From NCBI RefSeq assembly GCF_023256195.1, contig NZ_JAGDWX010000010.1, positions 62,001 to 126,000 on the forward strand: a DNA stretch of 64,000 nucleotides. The letters run 5' to 3'. The stretch comes from Acidithiobacillus sp. (GTDB taxonomy: Bacteria > Pseudomonadota > Gammaproteobacteria > Acidithiobacillales > Acidithiobacillaceae). Shown here piece after piece: positions 36,511 to 47,060 of the stretch (positions are counted from its first letter, which is position 1; each line of letters begins with the position of its first letter). The notes beneath the pieces are model-generated. The model did no database searches. It saw only the letters and a program-made list of their open reading frames with translations, and was not told the DNA's origin. The translations under genes were made by a program, and so were the position numbers.

Positions 36511-36537
36511 CCTCAGGGGCGTCATTGGCCCCTGAGG
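36511..36537. terminator. Bidirectional hairpin between SCP2-like gene and gatB
   Basis: CCTCAGGGGC and GCCCCTGAGG make a perfect 10-bp stem with a seven-base loop between two convergent stops. T tracts are poor on both sides, but the stem strength and position suggest it ends both transcripts. Confidence 0.65.
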
Positions 36538-36545
36538 GGGCGCTC

Positions 36546-37979
36546 TCAAGAAGGCTGGTCCAGCCGCTCTCGTAGTATGCGGTTGAGCTGCTCCGGGTTG
36601 GCCTTGCCCTGAGACGCTTTCATCGCCTGCCCGACGAAGAAACCAAACAGTTTGTCCTTGCCAGCCCGGTAATCGGCCACCTGCCCAGGGTTCTTGGCCA
36701 GGACCTCATCGATCAGACGGGCAATCGCTGCGGGATCCGTGATCTGGCGCAAGCCCTTGCGCTCGATGATATCGTCCACATCTGCGCCCTGTTCAAAGAG
36801 CACATCGAAGACTTCCTTGGCAATCTTACCGGAGATGGTCTCGTCCTGAATGCGCTGTAGGAGTTTGCGCATCTGACCCGCCGGTACCGGGCAGGATTCG
36901 ATCTCTGCACCACTGCGGTTCAGGGCGCCTAGCAGGTCGCCCATCAGCCAATTGGCCGCGAGCTTTGCATCCAGACCTTCCGCAACGACCTCGTAATAAT
37001 CGGCCAGGGCCCGGCTGCTGGTGAGCACACCGGCATCATAGGCCGGCAGCCCATACGCTTCCATGAAGCGCTGTTTTTTGGCGTCCGGTAGTTCCGGCAG
37101 ACTTGCCCGCACGGTCTCGATGTGGCTCTCCTCGAGAACCAGGGGCAGAAGATCCGGATCGGGAAAGTAGCGGTAATCGTTGGCCTCTTCTTTGCTGCGC
37201 ATGGAGCGAGTCTCGCCCTTGTTGGCATCGAACAGGCGCGTTTCCTGCACAACCTTGCCGCCCGACTCGAGAATATCCTGCTGCCGCTCCATCTCATACT
37301 CGATAGCCTTTTCCAGGAAGCGGAAGGAATTCAGATTCTTGATCTCGGCGCGGGTCCCGAAGGGCTCGCCTGCACGCCGCAGGGAGACGTTGGCATCGCA
37401 GCGAAAAGAACCCTCCTGCATATTGCCATCGGATATATCCAGATAGCGCACGAGGGCGTGCAGTTTCTTGAGGTAGGCCACCGCCTCCGAGGGCGAGCGC
37501 ATGTCGGGTTCCGACACGATCTCCAGCAGCGGCGTACCGGCCCGGTTAAGATCGATGCCCGTTTCCGCCGAAAAGGCTTCGTGCAGCGATTTTCCAGCAT
37601 CTTCTTCCAGGTGCGCACGCGTGATGCCTACGACCTTTTCCGTACCATCGGCCAAGGTCAGCAACAATTGGCCGCGACCGACAATGGGAATCTCATACTG
37701 ACTGATCTGATAGCCCTTGGGCAGATCGGGGTAGAAATAATTCTTCCGCGCAAAGATACTGCGCCGATTTATCTCGGCTCCAACGGCCAAGCCAAAGGCA
37801 ATGGCCTTGTCCACCGCCGCGGCGTTGAGCACCGGCAGCGCCCCGGGCAAGGCGAGGCAGACGGGACAGGTGTGCAGATTCGGCTCGGCGCCATAGCGGG
37901 TGGGACAGCTGCAGAATATCTTGCTCTGCGTATTGAGCTGTACGTGTACCTCAAGACCAATGACGACCTCCCAACTCAC
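36546..37979 (-). CDS. gatB: Asp-tRNA(Asn)/Glu-tRNA(Gln) amidotransferase subunit B
   Basis: A 477-residue subunit that binds mischarged tRNA and activates its carboxyl group with ATP for amidation in the GatCAB complex. It has [11 protein letters not shown] near the N-terminus, the cysteine cluster FCSCP...CPVC for zinc, and a C-terminal YqeY-like tail domain. I choose the GTG at 37979, which overlaps the gatA stop (GTGA) and has GGAGG seven bases upstream, over the ATG 39 bases earlier. It is the last gene of the long minus-strand run. Confidence 0.96.
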   Translation of the reverse strand: MSWEVVIGLEVHVQLNTQSKIFCSCPTRYGAEPNLHTCPVCLALPGALPVLNAAAVDKAIAFGLAVGAEINRRSIFARKNYFYPDLPKGYQISQYEIPIVGRGQLLLTLADGTEKVVGITRAHLEEDAGKSLHEAFSAETGIDLNRAGTPLLEIVSEPDMRSPSEAVAYLKKLHALVRYLDISDGNMQEGSFRCDANVSLRRAGEPFGTRAEIKNLNSFRFLEKAIEYEMERQQDILESGGKVVQETRLFDANKGETRSMRSKEEANDYRYFPDPDLLPLVLEESHIETVRASLPELPDAKKQRFMEAYGLPAYDAGVLTSSRALADYYEVVAEGLDAKLAANWLMGDLLGALNRSGAEIESCPVPAGQMRKLLQRIQDETISGKIAKEVFDVLFEQGADVDDIIERKGLRQITDPAAIARLIDEVLAKNPGQVADYRAGKDKLFGFFVGQAMKASQGKANPEQLNRILRERLDQPS

Positions 37980-39448
37980 CCTTGTACCTCCGCCAGATCC
38001 GGACGCTGAAGATGCCACGACGTGGCCTGCTGATAAGCGTGGCCGACGGCCAGCAGCAGTTCATCGGCAAAGTAATTTCCCATGAGCTGCATCCCTATGG
38101 GCAGGCCTTCTCGGGTAAAACCGCAGGGCAGATTGAGCGCCGGGATACCCGCCAGATTGACGGCGATGGTATAGATATCCGCTAGATACATGGACACCGG
38201 ATCTTCCGTTTTGGCGTCCAGGGCAAAGGCCGGCGTAGGCGTCGTCGGCCCGACGATGAGATCGACCTCAGCGAAGGCCCGACGGAAATCCTCGCGGATG
38301 AGACTTCGCACTTTTTGAGCCTTGAGATAATAGGCGTCGTAGTAACCGGCCGAAAGTACGTAGCTGCCGATGAGAATACGCCGCCGCACCTCGGCACCGA
38401 ATCCCTCGAAACGCGATTGCTGGTAAAGTTCCTGAAGGTTATCCGCATGCTGACTGCGATGGCCGTAGCGCACGCCGTCGAAACGCGCCAGGTTACTGGA
38501 GGCCTCCGCCGGCGCTAGCACGTAGTAAGCGCTCACCGCCACCGCATTATGCGGGAGGTGCACCGGGACGATCCGGGCGCCGAGGCTCTCCAACTGCGCG
38601 ATGGCCGCGCGTACCTGTTCGGCTATCTGTGAGTCCAGACCGTCGGCGAAGAACTCTTCCGCCACGCCGATGCGCAGGCCCCGTACCGGGCGGTCCAGAG
38701 CGGCGGAAAACTGGCCGGCCGCTTGCGGATGGCTGGTGGAGTCGCGCGGATCGTGCCCCGCCATGGCATCCATGAGCAGAGCGCAGTCCTCGGCGCTACG
38801 GGCCATGGGGCCTGCCTGATCCAGACTGGAGGCGAAGGCGATCATGCCGTAGCGAGATACCCGGCCGTAGGTGGGCTTGAGGCCCGTGATACCGCAGAAT
38901 GCAGCCGGCTGGCGGATGGAGCCGCCGGTATCGGTACCCGTTGCCGCCGGCACCAGACGAGCTGCTACCGCGGCCGCCGAACCACCGGAGGAACCGCCGG
39001 GCACCATCCGAGTATCCCAGGGATTGCGCACGGCACCGTAATGGCTGGTCTCATTGGAGGAGCCCATGGCGAACTCGTCCATGTTGAGCTTGCCCAGTAA
39101 TACCGTACCCGCCTGCTCCAGACGCTCCACCACGGTGGCATCGAAGGGCGGAATATAATTCTCCAGCATGCGTGAACCGCAGGTGGTACGCAGTCCGCGG
39201 GTAGAGAAGATATCCTTGTGGGCAATGGGCAGACCCAGCAGCGCTTGTGTAGAGCCATCCGCCCGCTGCCGGTCGGCCCGATGGGCCTGCACGAGGGCAT
39301 TTTCACCATTCAGGGTGATGAAGCTCCGTAGCTGGGGATCCACCGAACGGATGCGTTGCAGAAAGTGCGTGGTCAACTCGACGGCGGATATTTCTTTTTT
39401 CTGCAACAGGCGGCGCAGGTCGGCAAGACCATGATCGTGGAGTTCCAC
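37976..39448 (-). CDS. gatA: Asp-tRNA(Asn)/Glu-tRNA(Gln) amidotransferase subunit A
   Basis: A 490-residue amidase that releases ammonia from glutamine for GatB. The Ser-cisSer-Lys triad region is clear: the Lys of PIAHKDIF, then [17 protein letters not shown] and [13 protein letters not shown]. Length is typical. It lies eight bases after gatC and overlaps gatB. The complex supplies Gln-tRNA, and perhaps Asn-tRNA, in bacteria lacking the direct synthetases. Confidence 0.97.
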   Translation of the reverse strand: MELHDHGLADLRRLLQKKEISAVELTTHFLQRIRSVDPQLRSFITLNGENALVQAHRADRQRADGSTQALLGLPIAHKDIFSTRGLRTTCGSRMLENYIPPFDATVVERLEQAGTVLLGKLNMDEFAMGSSNETSHYGAVRNPWDTRMVPGGSSGGSAAAVAARLVPAATGTDTGGSIRQPAAFCGITGLKPTYGRVSRYGMIAFASSLDQAGPMARSAEDCALLMDAMAGHDPRDSTSHPQAAGQFSAALDRPVRGLRIGVAEEFFADGLDSQIAEQVRAAIAQLESLGARIVPVHLPHNAVAVSAYYVLAPAEASSNLARFDGVRYGHRSQHADNLQELYQQSRFEGFGAEVRRRILIGSYVLSAGYYDAYYLKAQKVRSLIREDFRRAFAEVDLIVGPTTPTPAFALDAKTEDPVSMYLADIYTIAVNLAGIPALNLPCGFTREGLPIGMQLMGNYFADELLLAVGHAYQQATSWHLQRPDLAEVQG

Positions 39449-39456
39449 GCTGACTC

Positions 39457-39750
39457 CTATTCAATGACTTTGGGGACCAGAAACAGGCCATCGGCGCTGA
39501 CCGGCGCATTCTTCAAATAGATATCCCGACCCGCGAGGTCGCGCCCATCGGCACGGTCTTCGCGCAGCGGCTGCTGCAACTCCAGGGGATGGGCCATGAT
39601 CTCCACACCCTCGGTGGGCACGGCGCTCAGTTTTTCGATGAGGACAAGAATCCCTTCCAGTTGCTGGGCGACATGGGCAAGATCGGCTTCTGGCAGGGCC
39701 AGGCGCGCCAGACTGGCTGTGCGTTTTACCGTATCGGTGGTGAAAGACAT
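39457..39750 (-). CDS. gatC: Asp-tRNA(Asn)/Glu-tRNA(Gln) amidotransferase subunit C
   Basis: A 97-residue helical clamp that holds GatA and GatB together. The N-terminal [18 protein letters not shown] and the central [20 protein letters not shown] are typical. It begins 24 bases after mlaA in the same direction, so it may be cotranscribed with the lipid genes upstream. Confidence 0.95.
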   Translation of the reverse strand: MSFTTDTVKRTASLARLALPEADLAHVAQQLEGILVLIEKLSAVPTEGVEIMAHPLELQQPLREDRADGRDLAGRDIYLKNAPVSADGLFLVPKVIE

Positions 39751-39774
39751 GGCTTATCCCGGATGGTGTGATGC

Positions 39775-40560
39775 TTAGGGCAGACTACCCGCCGATTCCG
39801 TAGCAGCAGACGGACCCGAAGCGGGCGGCAACTCGAGTCCCTGCAGGAGCTGAGACGAACTGACCTTACCGCCATCGATAAGGTACTGCTCGTGTTGCTC
39901 CCAGGCGTTACGCATGAAAATATAGGGATTGACCGCTTCCTGGACCATCCGGATCTTCGGTCCGTCGACGTAACCGGTGTTGATGATGCCCATACCCGTC
40001 AGCGCGTACTGGGCGTTGCTACTGGAGATATAGTAGGTCGGTCCGGTGAAGATGGCCAGAGCGAGGCCCGGCAGACTGCGCAGGGAGCTCGGTCCGTAGA
40101 ATGGCAGGACCAGATACGGCCCCTGCGGCACCCCCCAGACACCCAGGGTCACGCCCAGACTGTTCTCGTGCTTGGGCAGATCCAAGTGATTGGCCACATC
40201 GAAAAGACCACCGAGACCAAAGATCGTGTTGACGAGGAAGCGGCTCAGATCCTCCATGCCCATCTGCACACGGCCCTGGAGAAAATCGTTGACGAATATG
40301 TAGGGGGTGTCGGCGTTGGCAAAGACATTGCTCACACCCTGCCGGAAAAAGGCAGGAGTCACCGCCTTGTAGCCGCGATCCACCGGCTCCAACACGTAAT
40401 CGTAAAGCCCCATGTTGAAGTGAAAGATAGGCCGGTTCACGGCCTGCAGGGGGTCGCCCGATGCCTGATCGGCAACGCTCTTCGGTCCCTGGGTGGTCGC
40501 GCAACCACTCAGTGCGCCCAGCACGATGATGCTACCCAACCATATGCGCCAAGGTCTCAT
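39775..40560 (-). CDS. mlaA: Outer membrane lipoprotein MlaA (VacJ)
   Basis: A 261-residue lipoprotein (lipobox LSGC, Cys20) that removes mislocalised phospholipids from the outer leaflet of the outer membrane and hands them to MlaC. The VNRPIFHFNMGLYDYVLEPV segment and GPYLVLPFYGPSS are VacJ signatures. The ATG overlaps the stop of the MlaC-like gene. MlaE and MlaF are encoded 20 kb away at 62.2-64 kb, so the system is split. Confidence 0.93.
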   Translation of the reverse strand: MRPWRIWLGSIIVLGALSGCATTQGPKSVADQASGDPLQAVNRPIFHFNMGLYDYVLEPVDRGYKAVTPAFFRQGVSNVFANADTPYIFVNDFLQGRVQMGMEDLSRFLVNTIFGLGGLFDVANHLDLPKHENSLGVTLGVWGVPQGPYLVLPFYGPSSLRSLPGLALAIFTGPTYYISSSNAQYALTGMGIINTGYVDGPKIRMVQEAVNPYIFMRNAWEQHEQYLIDGGKVSSSQLLQGLELPPASGPSAATESAGSLP

Positions 40561-41231
40561 TGCTTGGCCCCGTCGCGATAGGCCGCAATCTGTTTCTTCA
40601 GATGCTGGATGAGCGCCTCGAAACCCTTCTTGCGGAGGGTCTCGGTATATTCGGCCCTTTTCAGGGCGAGATCGCTGACACCATCGGCCACGACATTGAC
40701 GATGCGCCAATCGTCACCGTCTTTCTGCAACAGATAATCGAAACGGTGAACCTTGCCGTTGCGTTCCGTCAGAGTGGCATAGACACCTACGGTTCCCGGC
40801 TGGAAGGCCTGCGTCTGCACGATGGCGAAACGTTCACCGTCGTAACTATCGAAGCGACCGGCATAGGTTGCGAGGGTGTATTCCCGCAGGACCTCGACAA
40901 AGGTCTTCTGCTGCGCCGCGCTGAGCTTCTGCCAGTCCGGGCCCAGGGTAAGCTCGGCAATGCGCTCGAAATTGAAAACCTTGGAAAGCACCGGTGCGAG
41001 GGCTTGATAGCGTCCGGAGTAACCGGCGGACTTGCCCATCTGCATGGATTTCAGCAGCGCCGCATCCAGGCTCTGGATGGCAGCATCCGGCGATCTCTGG
41101 GCAGGGCCTGCCGACTCCGATTTGGGCGCTGCCGCGCTGGATCCGCTGTCGGCGGCCATCCCGGAGATCGGGACGACGATCAGGGCCAGCAGCACCACAC
41201 CGATATGGGTACCGAATCCGTTTCTCTGCAT
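40557..41231 (-). CDS. hpnM: Periplasmic lipid-binding protein, MlaC/HpnM (Ttg2D) family
   Basis: A 224-residue periplasmic carrier with a signal peptide ending near GMA-AD. The Ttg2D/MlaC fold is shown by RYQALAPVLSKVFNFERIAEL, GPDWQKLSAAQQKTF and DDWRIVNVVADGVSDLALKR. MlaC and the hopanoid-cluster protein HpnM belong to one family. Its place between hpnH and mlaA fits either a phospholipid or a hopanoid shuttle, and HpnM is slightly favoured by the context. AGGAGG precedes the ATG at 41231. Confidence 0.85.
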   Translation of the reverse strand: MQRNGFGTHIGVVLLALIVVPISGMAADSGSSAAAPKSESAGPAQRSPDAAIQSLDAALLKSMQMGKSAGYSGRYQALAPVLSKVFNFERIAELTLGPDWQKLSAAQQKTFVEVLREYTLATYAGRFDSYDGERFAIVQTQAFQPGTVGVYATLTERNGKVHRFDYLLQKDGDDWRIVNVVADGVSDLALKRAEYTETLRKKGFEALIQHLKKQIAAYRDGAKQ

Positions 41232-41287
41232 CGCATTCCTCCTGCACCCTCCAGCGAGCGGGTGCCAAAGAAAACCTCGCGCCACTT

Positions 41288-42391
41288 TTATCGCTCCACG
41301 CGCAAAGGGAATACCGGATGATTGGCCGACGCACTGGGCGGACTGATGGGCATGTCCGGCGCCATGGGGCCCGAAGTGCGTGGGCCGAACAGAGCGACCC
41401 GCAGCGCTTTCAAGGGATGAGCAAAGGTGTCATTGACCGCCGTCGGCTCGAAACCCGAGTGCACCTGACACTGATCGCATTTGCTGTTACGTCCCAGACC
41501 GTACTTGTCCCAGGGTGTGGTCTCCATGAGCTCACGGAAACTCTGAGCATAACCCTCGGACACCAGCAGGTAGCAGGGCTTCTGCCAACCAAAGATATTA
41601 CGGGTAGGATTGCCCCAAGGCGTGCACTGGTAATCCTGATTGCCCGCCAGGAAATCCAGGAACAGGCTGGACTGGTTGAACTTCCAGCCCGCCTTGCGCT
41701 CCTTGCCGATGCGGAAGAGATCGCGGAAGAGCTGCCGGGAGGCTTGGCGCTTCATGAATACTTCCTGCTGCGGCGCCCGTTCGTAGTTGAAGCCGGGCGA
41801 GATGGTCACACCCTCGACCCCCAGAGCCTTGCAGTCGTCCAGAAAGGCCGCAATCTCGTCCGCCTGCTCTCCCTGAAACAGAGTACAGTTCACGGTCACG
41901 CGAAAGCCCCGCGCCACCGCCTCGCGAATGGCGTCCGTGGCACGCTGGTAGGTTCCGGGCTGACAGACGGAGCTGTCGTGACGATGCTCGTTGCCGTCCA
42001 GATGCACCGAGAAGGTCAGGTAGGGCGAGGGCTGATAGTCGTCCATCCGCTTTTTCAGTAGGAGGGCGTTGGTGCACAGATAGACGAAGCGCTTGCGCTG
42101 GATGAGCCCCTGGACGATGGCCGGCATCTCCTTGTGAATGAGCGGCTCTCCGCCAGCGATGGAGACGATGGGCGCACCGCACTCCTCGGCGGCGCCGATG
42201 CATTCGTCTACGGACAGGCGCTTGTCCAGGATATCGTCCGGATAGTCGATCTTCCCACACCCGGCACAGGCCAGGTTACAGCGAAAAAGGGGCTCGAGCA
42301 TGAGCACCAAGGGATAGCGACGGCGCCGGCGCAGCTTCTGCGCGAGAATGTATCGACCGACCCGATAGCTTTGCACCAAGGGAACACCCAT
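41288..42391 (-). CDS. hpnH: Adenosyl-hopene transferase HpnH (radical SAM)
   Basis: A 367-residue radical SAM enzyme that couples a 5'-deoxyadenosyl radical to diploptene, giving adenosylhopane, the first step in extended hopanoids. It has the [4Fe-4S] motif in FRCNLACAGCGK (CxxxCxxC) and the HpnH N-terminus MGVPLVQSYRVGRYIL. A C-terminal cysteine group (Cys-Asp-Gln-Cys) may bind a second cluster. The start at 42391 has AGGAG upstream. HpnG, which acts next, is encoded in the same run. Confidence 0.95.
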   Translation of the reverse strand: MGVPLVQSYRVGRYILAQKLRRRRRYPLVLMLEPLFRCNLACAGCGKIDYPDDILDKRLSVDECIGAAEECGAPIVSIAGGEPLIHKEMPAIVQGLIQRKRFVYLCTNALLLKKRMDDYQPSPYLTFSVHLDGNEHRHDSSVCQPGTYQRATDAIREAVARGFRVTVNCTLFQGEQADEIAAFLDDCKALGVEGVTISPGFNYERAPQQEVFMKRQASRQLFRDLFRIGKERKAGWKFNQSSLFLDFLAGNQDYQCTPWGNPTRNIFGWQKPCYLLVSEGYAQSFRELMETTPWDKYGLGRNSKCDQCQVHSGFEPTAVNDTFAHPLKALRVALFGPRTSGPMAPDMPISPPSASANHPVFPLRVER

Positions 42392-42476
42392 TCTTGCCTC
42401 TCCTTTCCGAAGCACTACGACTCAATTGCCGAAACTATAACATACCAAACCGTATGTCGACCATGCGGTCAGCCTC

Positions 42477-43319
42477 TCAGGCCGCTCTACGCCGCGCCAG
42501 AAAGAAGAAGAGAAAATTCGCGATCCGAGGAGCAAGCTTTGGCCGCAGCAGGCGCTCATCGTAGTAGCTGAAGCGCCGCTCGTTCTCCTGTCGACACAGA
42601 GCCAGAAGCTCCGTCAGGCTCATGTCCCGGCTGACCTCTTCGTGGCCGGTGAGGGTAAAATTTTCCGACTCACGCCCACCCAATCCCCGCGCCGTCTGGA
42701 TTCGCCCCCATGCCTGCAGCAGGATCACCTGAATGCGCTGGAACTCCAGGACGATGCGCCGATACCAGGGCAATTGCCGGCGATACCAGGCCAGCCAATT
42801 GACGAAGAAGATGATGTGGCGCGCCTCTTCCTGCATGATGGGGTCGAAGATCTTGACCAGCTCCTCCGGGAAGAAACCGGACTTCTTGGCAGCTGCGAAA
42901 AGGCCGAATGCGAAATAGGAGTCCAGACATTCTCCATAGCCCGTGTAGAGGAATTCCCAGTATGGATCGCGGATGGCTGGCGGAGTGGGCAAGGGCGGGA
43001 TGGCAATGCCGTAATGCTCCACCAGGGCGCTCAGCAGCTCGGCGTGGCGCCGCTCCTCAAAGCCGTCCAAGGCGACCGCGGCTTTGACCACCGGATCCTT
43101 CTCGCAGTCCGCCATGTGCTGCACCATGCGCGCGGTGACACTCTCCGTGGCCACTGCCTCACCCCAAAAGGGCAGCGACTTGAGACGCCGTTCCGCTGCA
43201 GGATCCAGCTCCGGCCAAACAATGCGTCGCGGGTCGAATTCGATGTGCGTGTCGTGAAAAAATCGGCAAAAAAGATCCCTGTGACTCGATGGAGTCATCT
43301 CGGCCGATGCTGCCGTCAT
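42477..43319 (-). CDS. Ferritin-like di-iron protein in the hopanoid cluster
   Basis: A 280-residue helical protein with two ExxH motifs (EERRH, Glu89/His92; EEARH, Glu165/His168), the pattern of a carboxylate-bridged di-iron site as in ferritin-like oxidases. The start at 43319 has GGAGGG upstream and overlaps the hpnL stop by four bases; the longer frame is an artefact. A hydrophobic C-terminal segment ([13 protein letters not shown]) may sit at the membrane. Its place between hpnL and hpnH suggests an oxidative step or protection in hopanoid tailoring, but the reaction is unknown. Confidence 0.75.
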   Translation of the reverse strand: MTAASAEMTPSSHRDLFCRFFHDTHIEFDPRRIVWPELDPAAERRLKSLPFWGEAVATESVTARMVQHMADCEKDPVVKAAVALDGFEERRHAELLSALVEHYGIAIPPLPTPPAIRDPYWEFLYTGYGECLDSYFAFGLFAAAKKSGFFPEELVKIFDPIMQEEARHIIFFVNWLAWYRRQLPWYRRIVLEFQRIQVILLQAWGRIQTARGLGGRESENFTLTGHEEVSRDMSLTELLALCRQENERRFSYYDERLLRPKLAPRIANFLFFFLARRRAA

Positions 43320-44332
43320 ATCACACCCTCCCTGGAAGCGTCCTGTCCTTGCCATCTCTGCTGCCACCGCTGGCTCTCGTAAATATACCAAGAACCCAAC
43401 AGTGGCACACCCAAAACGAGCTCGCGCAGGCGGCGAGCGAGGGAAAAAGCCAAGGCCAGATCCGGGCCGATGCCTACGGCTGCACCCAACAGCAGAAAGC
43501 CGCCCTCCTGAACACCCAGCCCTCCCGGCACAAAGAAGGCCGCACTGCGCAAAGCCTGCCCGAGACTCTCTAGAAGTACCGCCGACCACAACGGAATGGG
43601 GTTTCCGAGCAGCCAGAATGTCAGCCACACTTCCAGGGCGCCTGCAAAAAGGCCCGATAGCTGCCAGAAATTGGCCCACAGCAATGCCCAACGCCGGCTG
43701 TAGATACGCTGGATCTCCGCATCCAGATGCTCGAGGTCGACCACGCGCATCAACCATTGGTCGGCGTCGAGAAAGCGACGTAGGACCGACTGAAAGCGCG
43801 CGAAGAGCCGGCCACGGCTCTGCAACCAAAAGACGGTCCCGACCGCTGGTATGGCCGCGACCAGAAACCAGAGTGTGTAGTGGAGGATCTGACGATCGGC
43901 GACGGTCGCCAGCAGAATGACGAGACCCACCAGAGTGAATAACAGTTGGCTGGCGAGAGTCAGGCTGACCTCCACCAGCACGCTGGCCGCAGCGGTATAG
44001 ATGGGCACACCGGACTTGCCCAACAAGCGTACCCCCAGCACCTCCCCACCGATGCGAGCTACAGGCAACAGCGCATTGACGGCCTCCCGCAACAAGGCGA
44101 GCCAGGTCAGGAAGAGCCGGGAGGTCCGCCCCGGACTGTCGAGGAGCCAGCGCCAACTGAGGGCGTCCAGAAAGATGGGCACGACGTGTACCAGCGGCAG
44201 CAGAAGCAACAGCCATCCAGCACGATGCAGCAGGGCAAAGATCTGGTGCCAACCCTCCGCCCGCAAGAGGTAGACGGTAAATCCGAGCCCGACCAGGAAG
44301 CTCAGCAGGGTCAGGATTTTCCCCCGCTGCAT
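43316..44332 (-). CDS. hpnL: HpnL-like membrane protein (LPG synthase/flippase superfamily)
   Basis: A 338-residue polytopic membrane protein of the UPF0104/lysylphosphatidylglycerol synthetase TM superfamily. [22 protein letters not shown] is the conserved core, and [18 protein letters not shown] follows near the C-terminus. HpnL-type proteins accompany hopanoid genes, possibly helping lipid movement. It starts four bases after hpnN and overlaps the di-iron gene. The exact role is not established. Confidence 0.82.
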   Translation of the reverse strand: MQRGKILTLLSFLVGLGFTVYLLRAEGWHQIFALLHRAGWLLLLLPLVHVVPIFLDALSWRWLLDSPGRTSRLFLTWLALLREAVNALLPVARIGGEVLGVRLLGKSGVPIYTAAASVLVEVSLTLASQLLFTLVGLVILLATVADRQILHYTLWFLVAAIPAVGTVFWLQSRGRLFARFQSVLRRFLDADQWLMRVVDLEHLDAEIQRIYSRRWALLWANFWQLSGLFAGALEVWLTFWLLGNPIPLWSAVLLESLGQALRSAAFFVPGGLGVQEGGFLLLGAAVGIGPDLALAFSLARRLRELVLGVPLLGSWYIYESQRWQQRWQGQDASREGVI

Positions 44333-44336
44333 GGGC

Positions 44337-47060
44337 TCAACTCCCCTCGTCCGCGGCCATCCCCTCTTCCTGCGGCGAATGGGTAAAGATCAGCAGCAGG
44401 GCCGGTAGAACCACCAGGATGGAGAGCAGCACCATGGCCAGAGCAAGGCTCAGGGCCTTTCCCAGACTGGCCATTCCGGGATCGCTGGAGAGGGCGAGGC
44501 TGCCAAAGGCGCTCAAGGTGGTCAGGCCGCTGAAGAATACCGCCATGGGAGTAGAGGTCTGCAGCAGATGGGCGACGTCCACCCCGCTGCGCCAGCGCAG
44601 TACCAGGTAGATGGCAAAGGCAACACCAAGGCCGATGAGCAGTGGCAGAACGATGATATTTCCCAGATTGAAGCTGAGCCCGAACAGGGACATGGCAGCG
44701 ACGGTAAAGAGTGCCGCCAGCATCAACGGTCCCATGATCAGCAGCATGTCGCGATAACGGCGCAGGGCAAGCAGGAGCAGCAGGCTTATACTGATCAACG
44801 CCGTGAAGGTAGCTTGACGAAAGGCCGAGAGCACCGCCTCACCACCCTCGATGAGCATCACCGGTGTTCCCACGGCATCCGGCACGACCCGCTGAACCGA
44901 ACGCACGAATTCCAGCATCTTGCGATTGCTGTCCAGATTTTCCTTGGGGAACACCTCGACCCGAGCCTGCCCGCGAGCGTTCAGGTAACGTTCCCGTAGA
45001 TCCTTGGGCAAGGTATCCACGGTCACCGGAGATGCCATGAGCGCCTCTCCCAGTTTCTTCAGCTCACCGGGCAGGGTCCCCAGCACACTCTCCTGCAGCG
45101 CCTGGATGCGTGCAGGATCCTGGCGCGCTGCGGGCAGGAAGCGGGCGAGACTTGCGGACAGCTGCCGAGCGGCGATCAGCTCGGCAGAGGGTTTGGATCC
45201 TTTCGACGCGTCCGTATCGCGATGGATGAGTTCCTGCAGCTTCGTCTGCAGCTTTTCCAGATCCGCTAGGCTTTTCTGATCGTCGGGGCGGGTCAAGGTA
45301 GCGGGCATGAGCAAGGAAAAGGGCGGTACGAGAATCTGCAGATTCTGCAGAATCGCCAACTTGGCCGGCTGATCCTTGGGAATGTAGCTATCGATGGTGA
45401 GGGTACGCGCCACGGTGGGCACGCTGTCCAGACGCCGGGCGGTGGCCAGGGCGCCGGCAAGGTTGGGGCGCAGCACTTCAATGCGGTAGGGAGCGGTGTC
45501 GGGGTCAGCCAGTAGGGACTCGAACACCCGCACCCCCTCCGCCTTCTTGTCGATCATGTGCAAGGGATTGAAATCGAAGGATACCCGTAGGGCCGCCGGG
45601 ATGGCGGCAAGGGCCAGCAGGACCACGGCCCCCAGGACCCAGTAGGCGTAACGGTGGATGGGGTGCCGGGCCAGGGTCGGCACCTTGCGGAAGTGCGGAT
45701 AGGTGACCCGCCGCAACGAACTTGCCGATATGGGCCAGGCGGTCAGGATGGCCGGCACCATGGTGATGGTCAAGAACAGGGCAATGAGCATGCTGCCCCC
45801 GGAGACGAGTCCGAGATCGACGATACCGGCGTAGGTCGTGGGCACGAAGGCAAAAAAACTCAAGGCCGCAGCCACCGCCGCCAGGGTCAGGGCAGCGCCG
45901 ATGCCACGGGTCACCAAGCTTATGGCCTCGCGATGCGGCGCCCCGTTGAAGAGCTCCTCGCGGTAGCGCATGCAGAACTGGATGCCGAAATCCACGCCCA
46001 GACCGACGAAGAGTATGGCGAAAGCGATGGATATCAGATTGAAGGGACCGATGAAGAAGAGCGCCCATGCGGTCGTGAACGCAATCCCACTGATCAGGCT
46101 GACGAATACCGCAGTCACCAGCCGCACCGAGCGCAGGGCGATGCTGACCAGCAGTATCTCCAGAATGAAGGTCAGGATCAGCGAGAAGGCGGCACCGTGA
46201 CTCACCGTCTGCAGCTGCTCTGCGTCCAGCACGGCGGAGCCCGTGATACCCACCTGCACGCCATGGGCCGGGTCCAGCTGCAGCGAGTGCAGGCCGGCCC
46301 GCAGGCTATGGATGGCGGCTGCGGCAGGCTCCAGAGCCTGGTAGTTCATTGCCGGCTGGATGATGACGAAGCGTTTGCTCGGCCCAAGATCGCCGAGCTT
46401 GCCACCCATGAGCTCGGCCCAGGACACGGTATAGGGCTTGCCTTGCAGGTTGGCGAGGATGGCACCGTTCAGTGCGCCGTAGACCTTGGTCAGGCCGCTG
46501 AGAGAGCTACCACCGGAGAGCTCGTGGTCAATGGCCTGGGAGAGCAAGGTGCTGAGACCACCGATGCTGGGGTCTGCGGAAAGGCGGGCGATGAGGGGCT
46601 GTGCGTCGGTGATCCGTTTGGCGAATTCCTCTACCTGCGCCGTCGGCAGATACAGCAGACCATTGCGCCGAAAGAAGGATCCACCCCCCGGCACGTAGAC
46701 CTGGGGGAATGTCTCGCGATGGGCTCGCAGCCAGCCCTCCAGACGGTCCACCGCATCGTCCGTAGCGCTGCGACTCTGCCCCTGAATGACCACGACGATG
46801 CTGTCGTGATCCTGGGGGAAGGCCTTTTTGTAGGCGGCTTCACGCTGTTGGAAAGGGAGATCGCGCGACAAGGCGTTGCTGGTATCGGTATTGATGGCAA
46901 AATGGCCGACCACGAAGTACACCGACGCCGCCAGTGCCACGAGAAAAAACAACAGGACGGCGCCGGAGAAACGCACACAGCCATCCACTATGGTCACGAG
47001 CAAGCGACCGTAGGCCTTGCCCAGGCGCTCGAGAAATCTATCGGCAGCCGGAAAAATCAC
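44337..47060 (-). CDS. hpnN: Hopanoid transporter HpnN (RND/MMPL family)
   Basis: A 907-residue inner-membrane RND-type exporter that moves hopanoids to the outer membrane. Each half has one TM segment, a large periplasmic loop and a five-TM bundle; the core motif VGLGVDFGIQFCMRYREEL is in the first half. I choose the GTG at 47060, with GGGAG five bases upstream and 23 bases of overlap with hpnK; an in-frame ATG at 47105 is possible. It is followed by hpnL after four bases. Confidence 0.9.
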   Translation of the reverse strand: MIFPAADRFLERLGKAYGRLLVTIVDGCVRFSGAVLLFFLVALAASVYFVVGHFAINTDTSNALSRDLPFQQREAAYKKAFPQDHDSIVVVIQGQSRSATDDAVDRLEGWLRAHRETFPQVYVPGGGSFFRRNGLLYLPTAQVEEFAKRITDAQPLIARLSADPSIGGLSTLLSQAIDHELSGGSSLSGLTKVYGALNGAILANLQGKPYTVSWAELMGGKLGDLGPSKRFVIIQPAMNYQALEPAAAAIHSLRAGLHSLQLDPAHGVQVGITGSAVLDAEQLQTVSHGAAFSLILTFILEILLVSIALRSVRLVTAVFVSLISGIAFTTAWALFFIGPFNLISIAFAILFVGLGVDFGIQFCMRYREELFNGAPHREAISLVTRGIGAALTLAAVAAALSFFAFVPTTYAGIVDLGLVSGGSMLIALFLTITMVPAILTAWPISASSLRRVTYPHFRKVPTLARHPIHRYAYWVLGAVVLLALAAIPAALRVSFDFNPLHMIDKKAEGVRVFESLLADPDTAPYRIEVLRPNLAGALATARRLDSVPTVARTLTIDSYIPKDQPAKLAILQNLQILVPPFSLLMPATLTRPDDQKSLADLEKLQTKLQELIHRDTDASKGSKPSAELIAARQLSASLARFLPAARQDPARIQALQESVLGTLPGELKKLGEALMASPVTVDTLPKDLRERYLNARGQARVEVFPKENLDSNRKMLEFVRSVQRVVPDAVGTPVMLIEGGEAVLSAFRQATFTALISISLLLLLALRRYRDMLLIMGPLMLAALFTVAAMSLFGLSFNLGNIIVLPLLIGLGVAFAIYLVLRWRSGVDVAHLLQTSTPMAVFFSGLTTLSAFGSLALSSDPGMASLGKALSLALAMVLLSILVVLPALLLIFTHSPQEEGMAADEGS

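Noticed and set aside
42477-44252. 591-codon version of the di-iron protein gene
   Set aside because: Its first 311 codons are an off-frame reading of hpnL. The true start at 43319 has a ribosome site and overlaps the hpnL stop.
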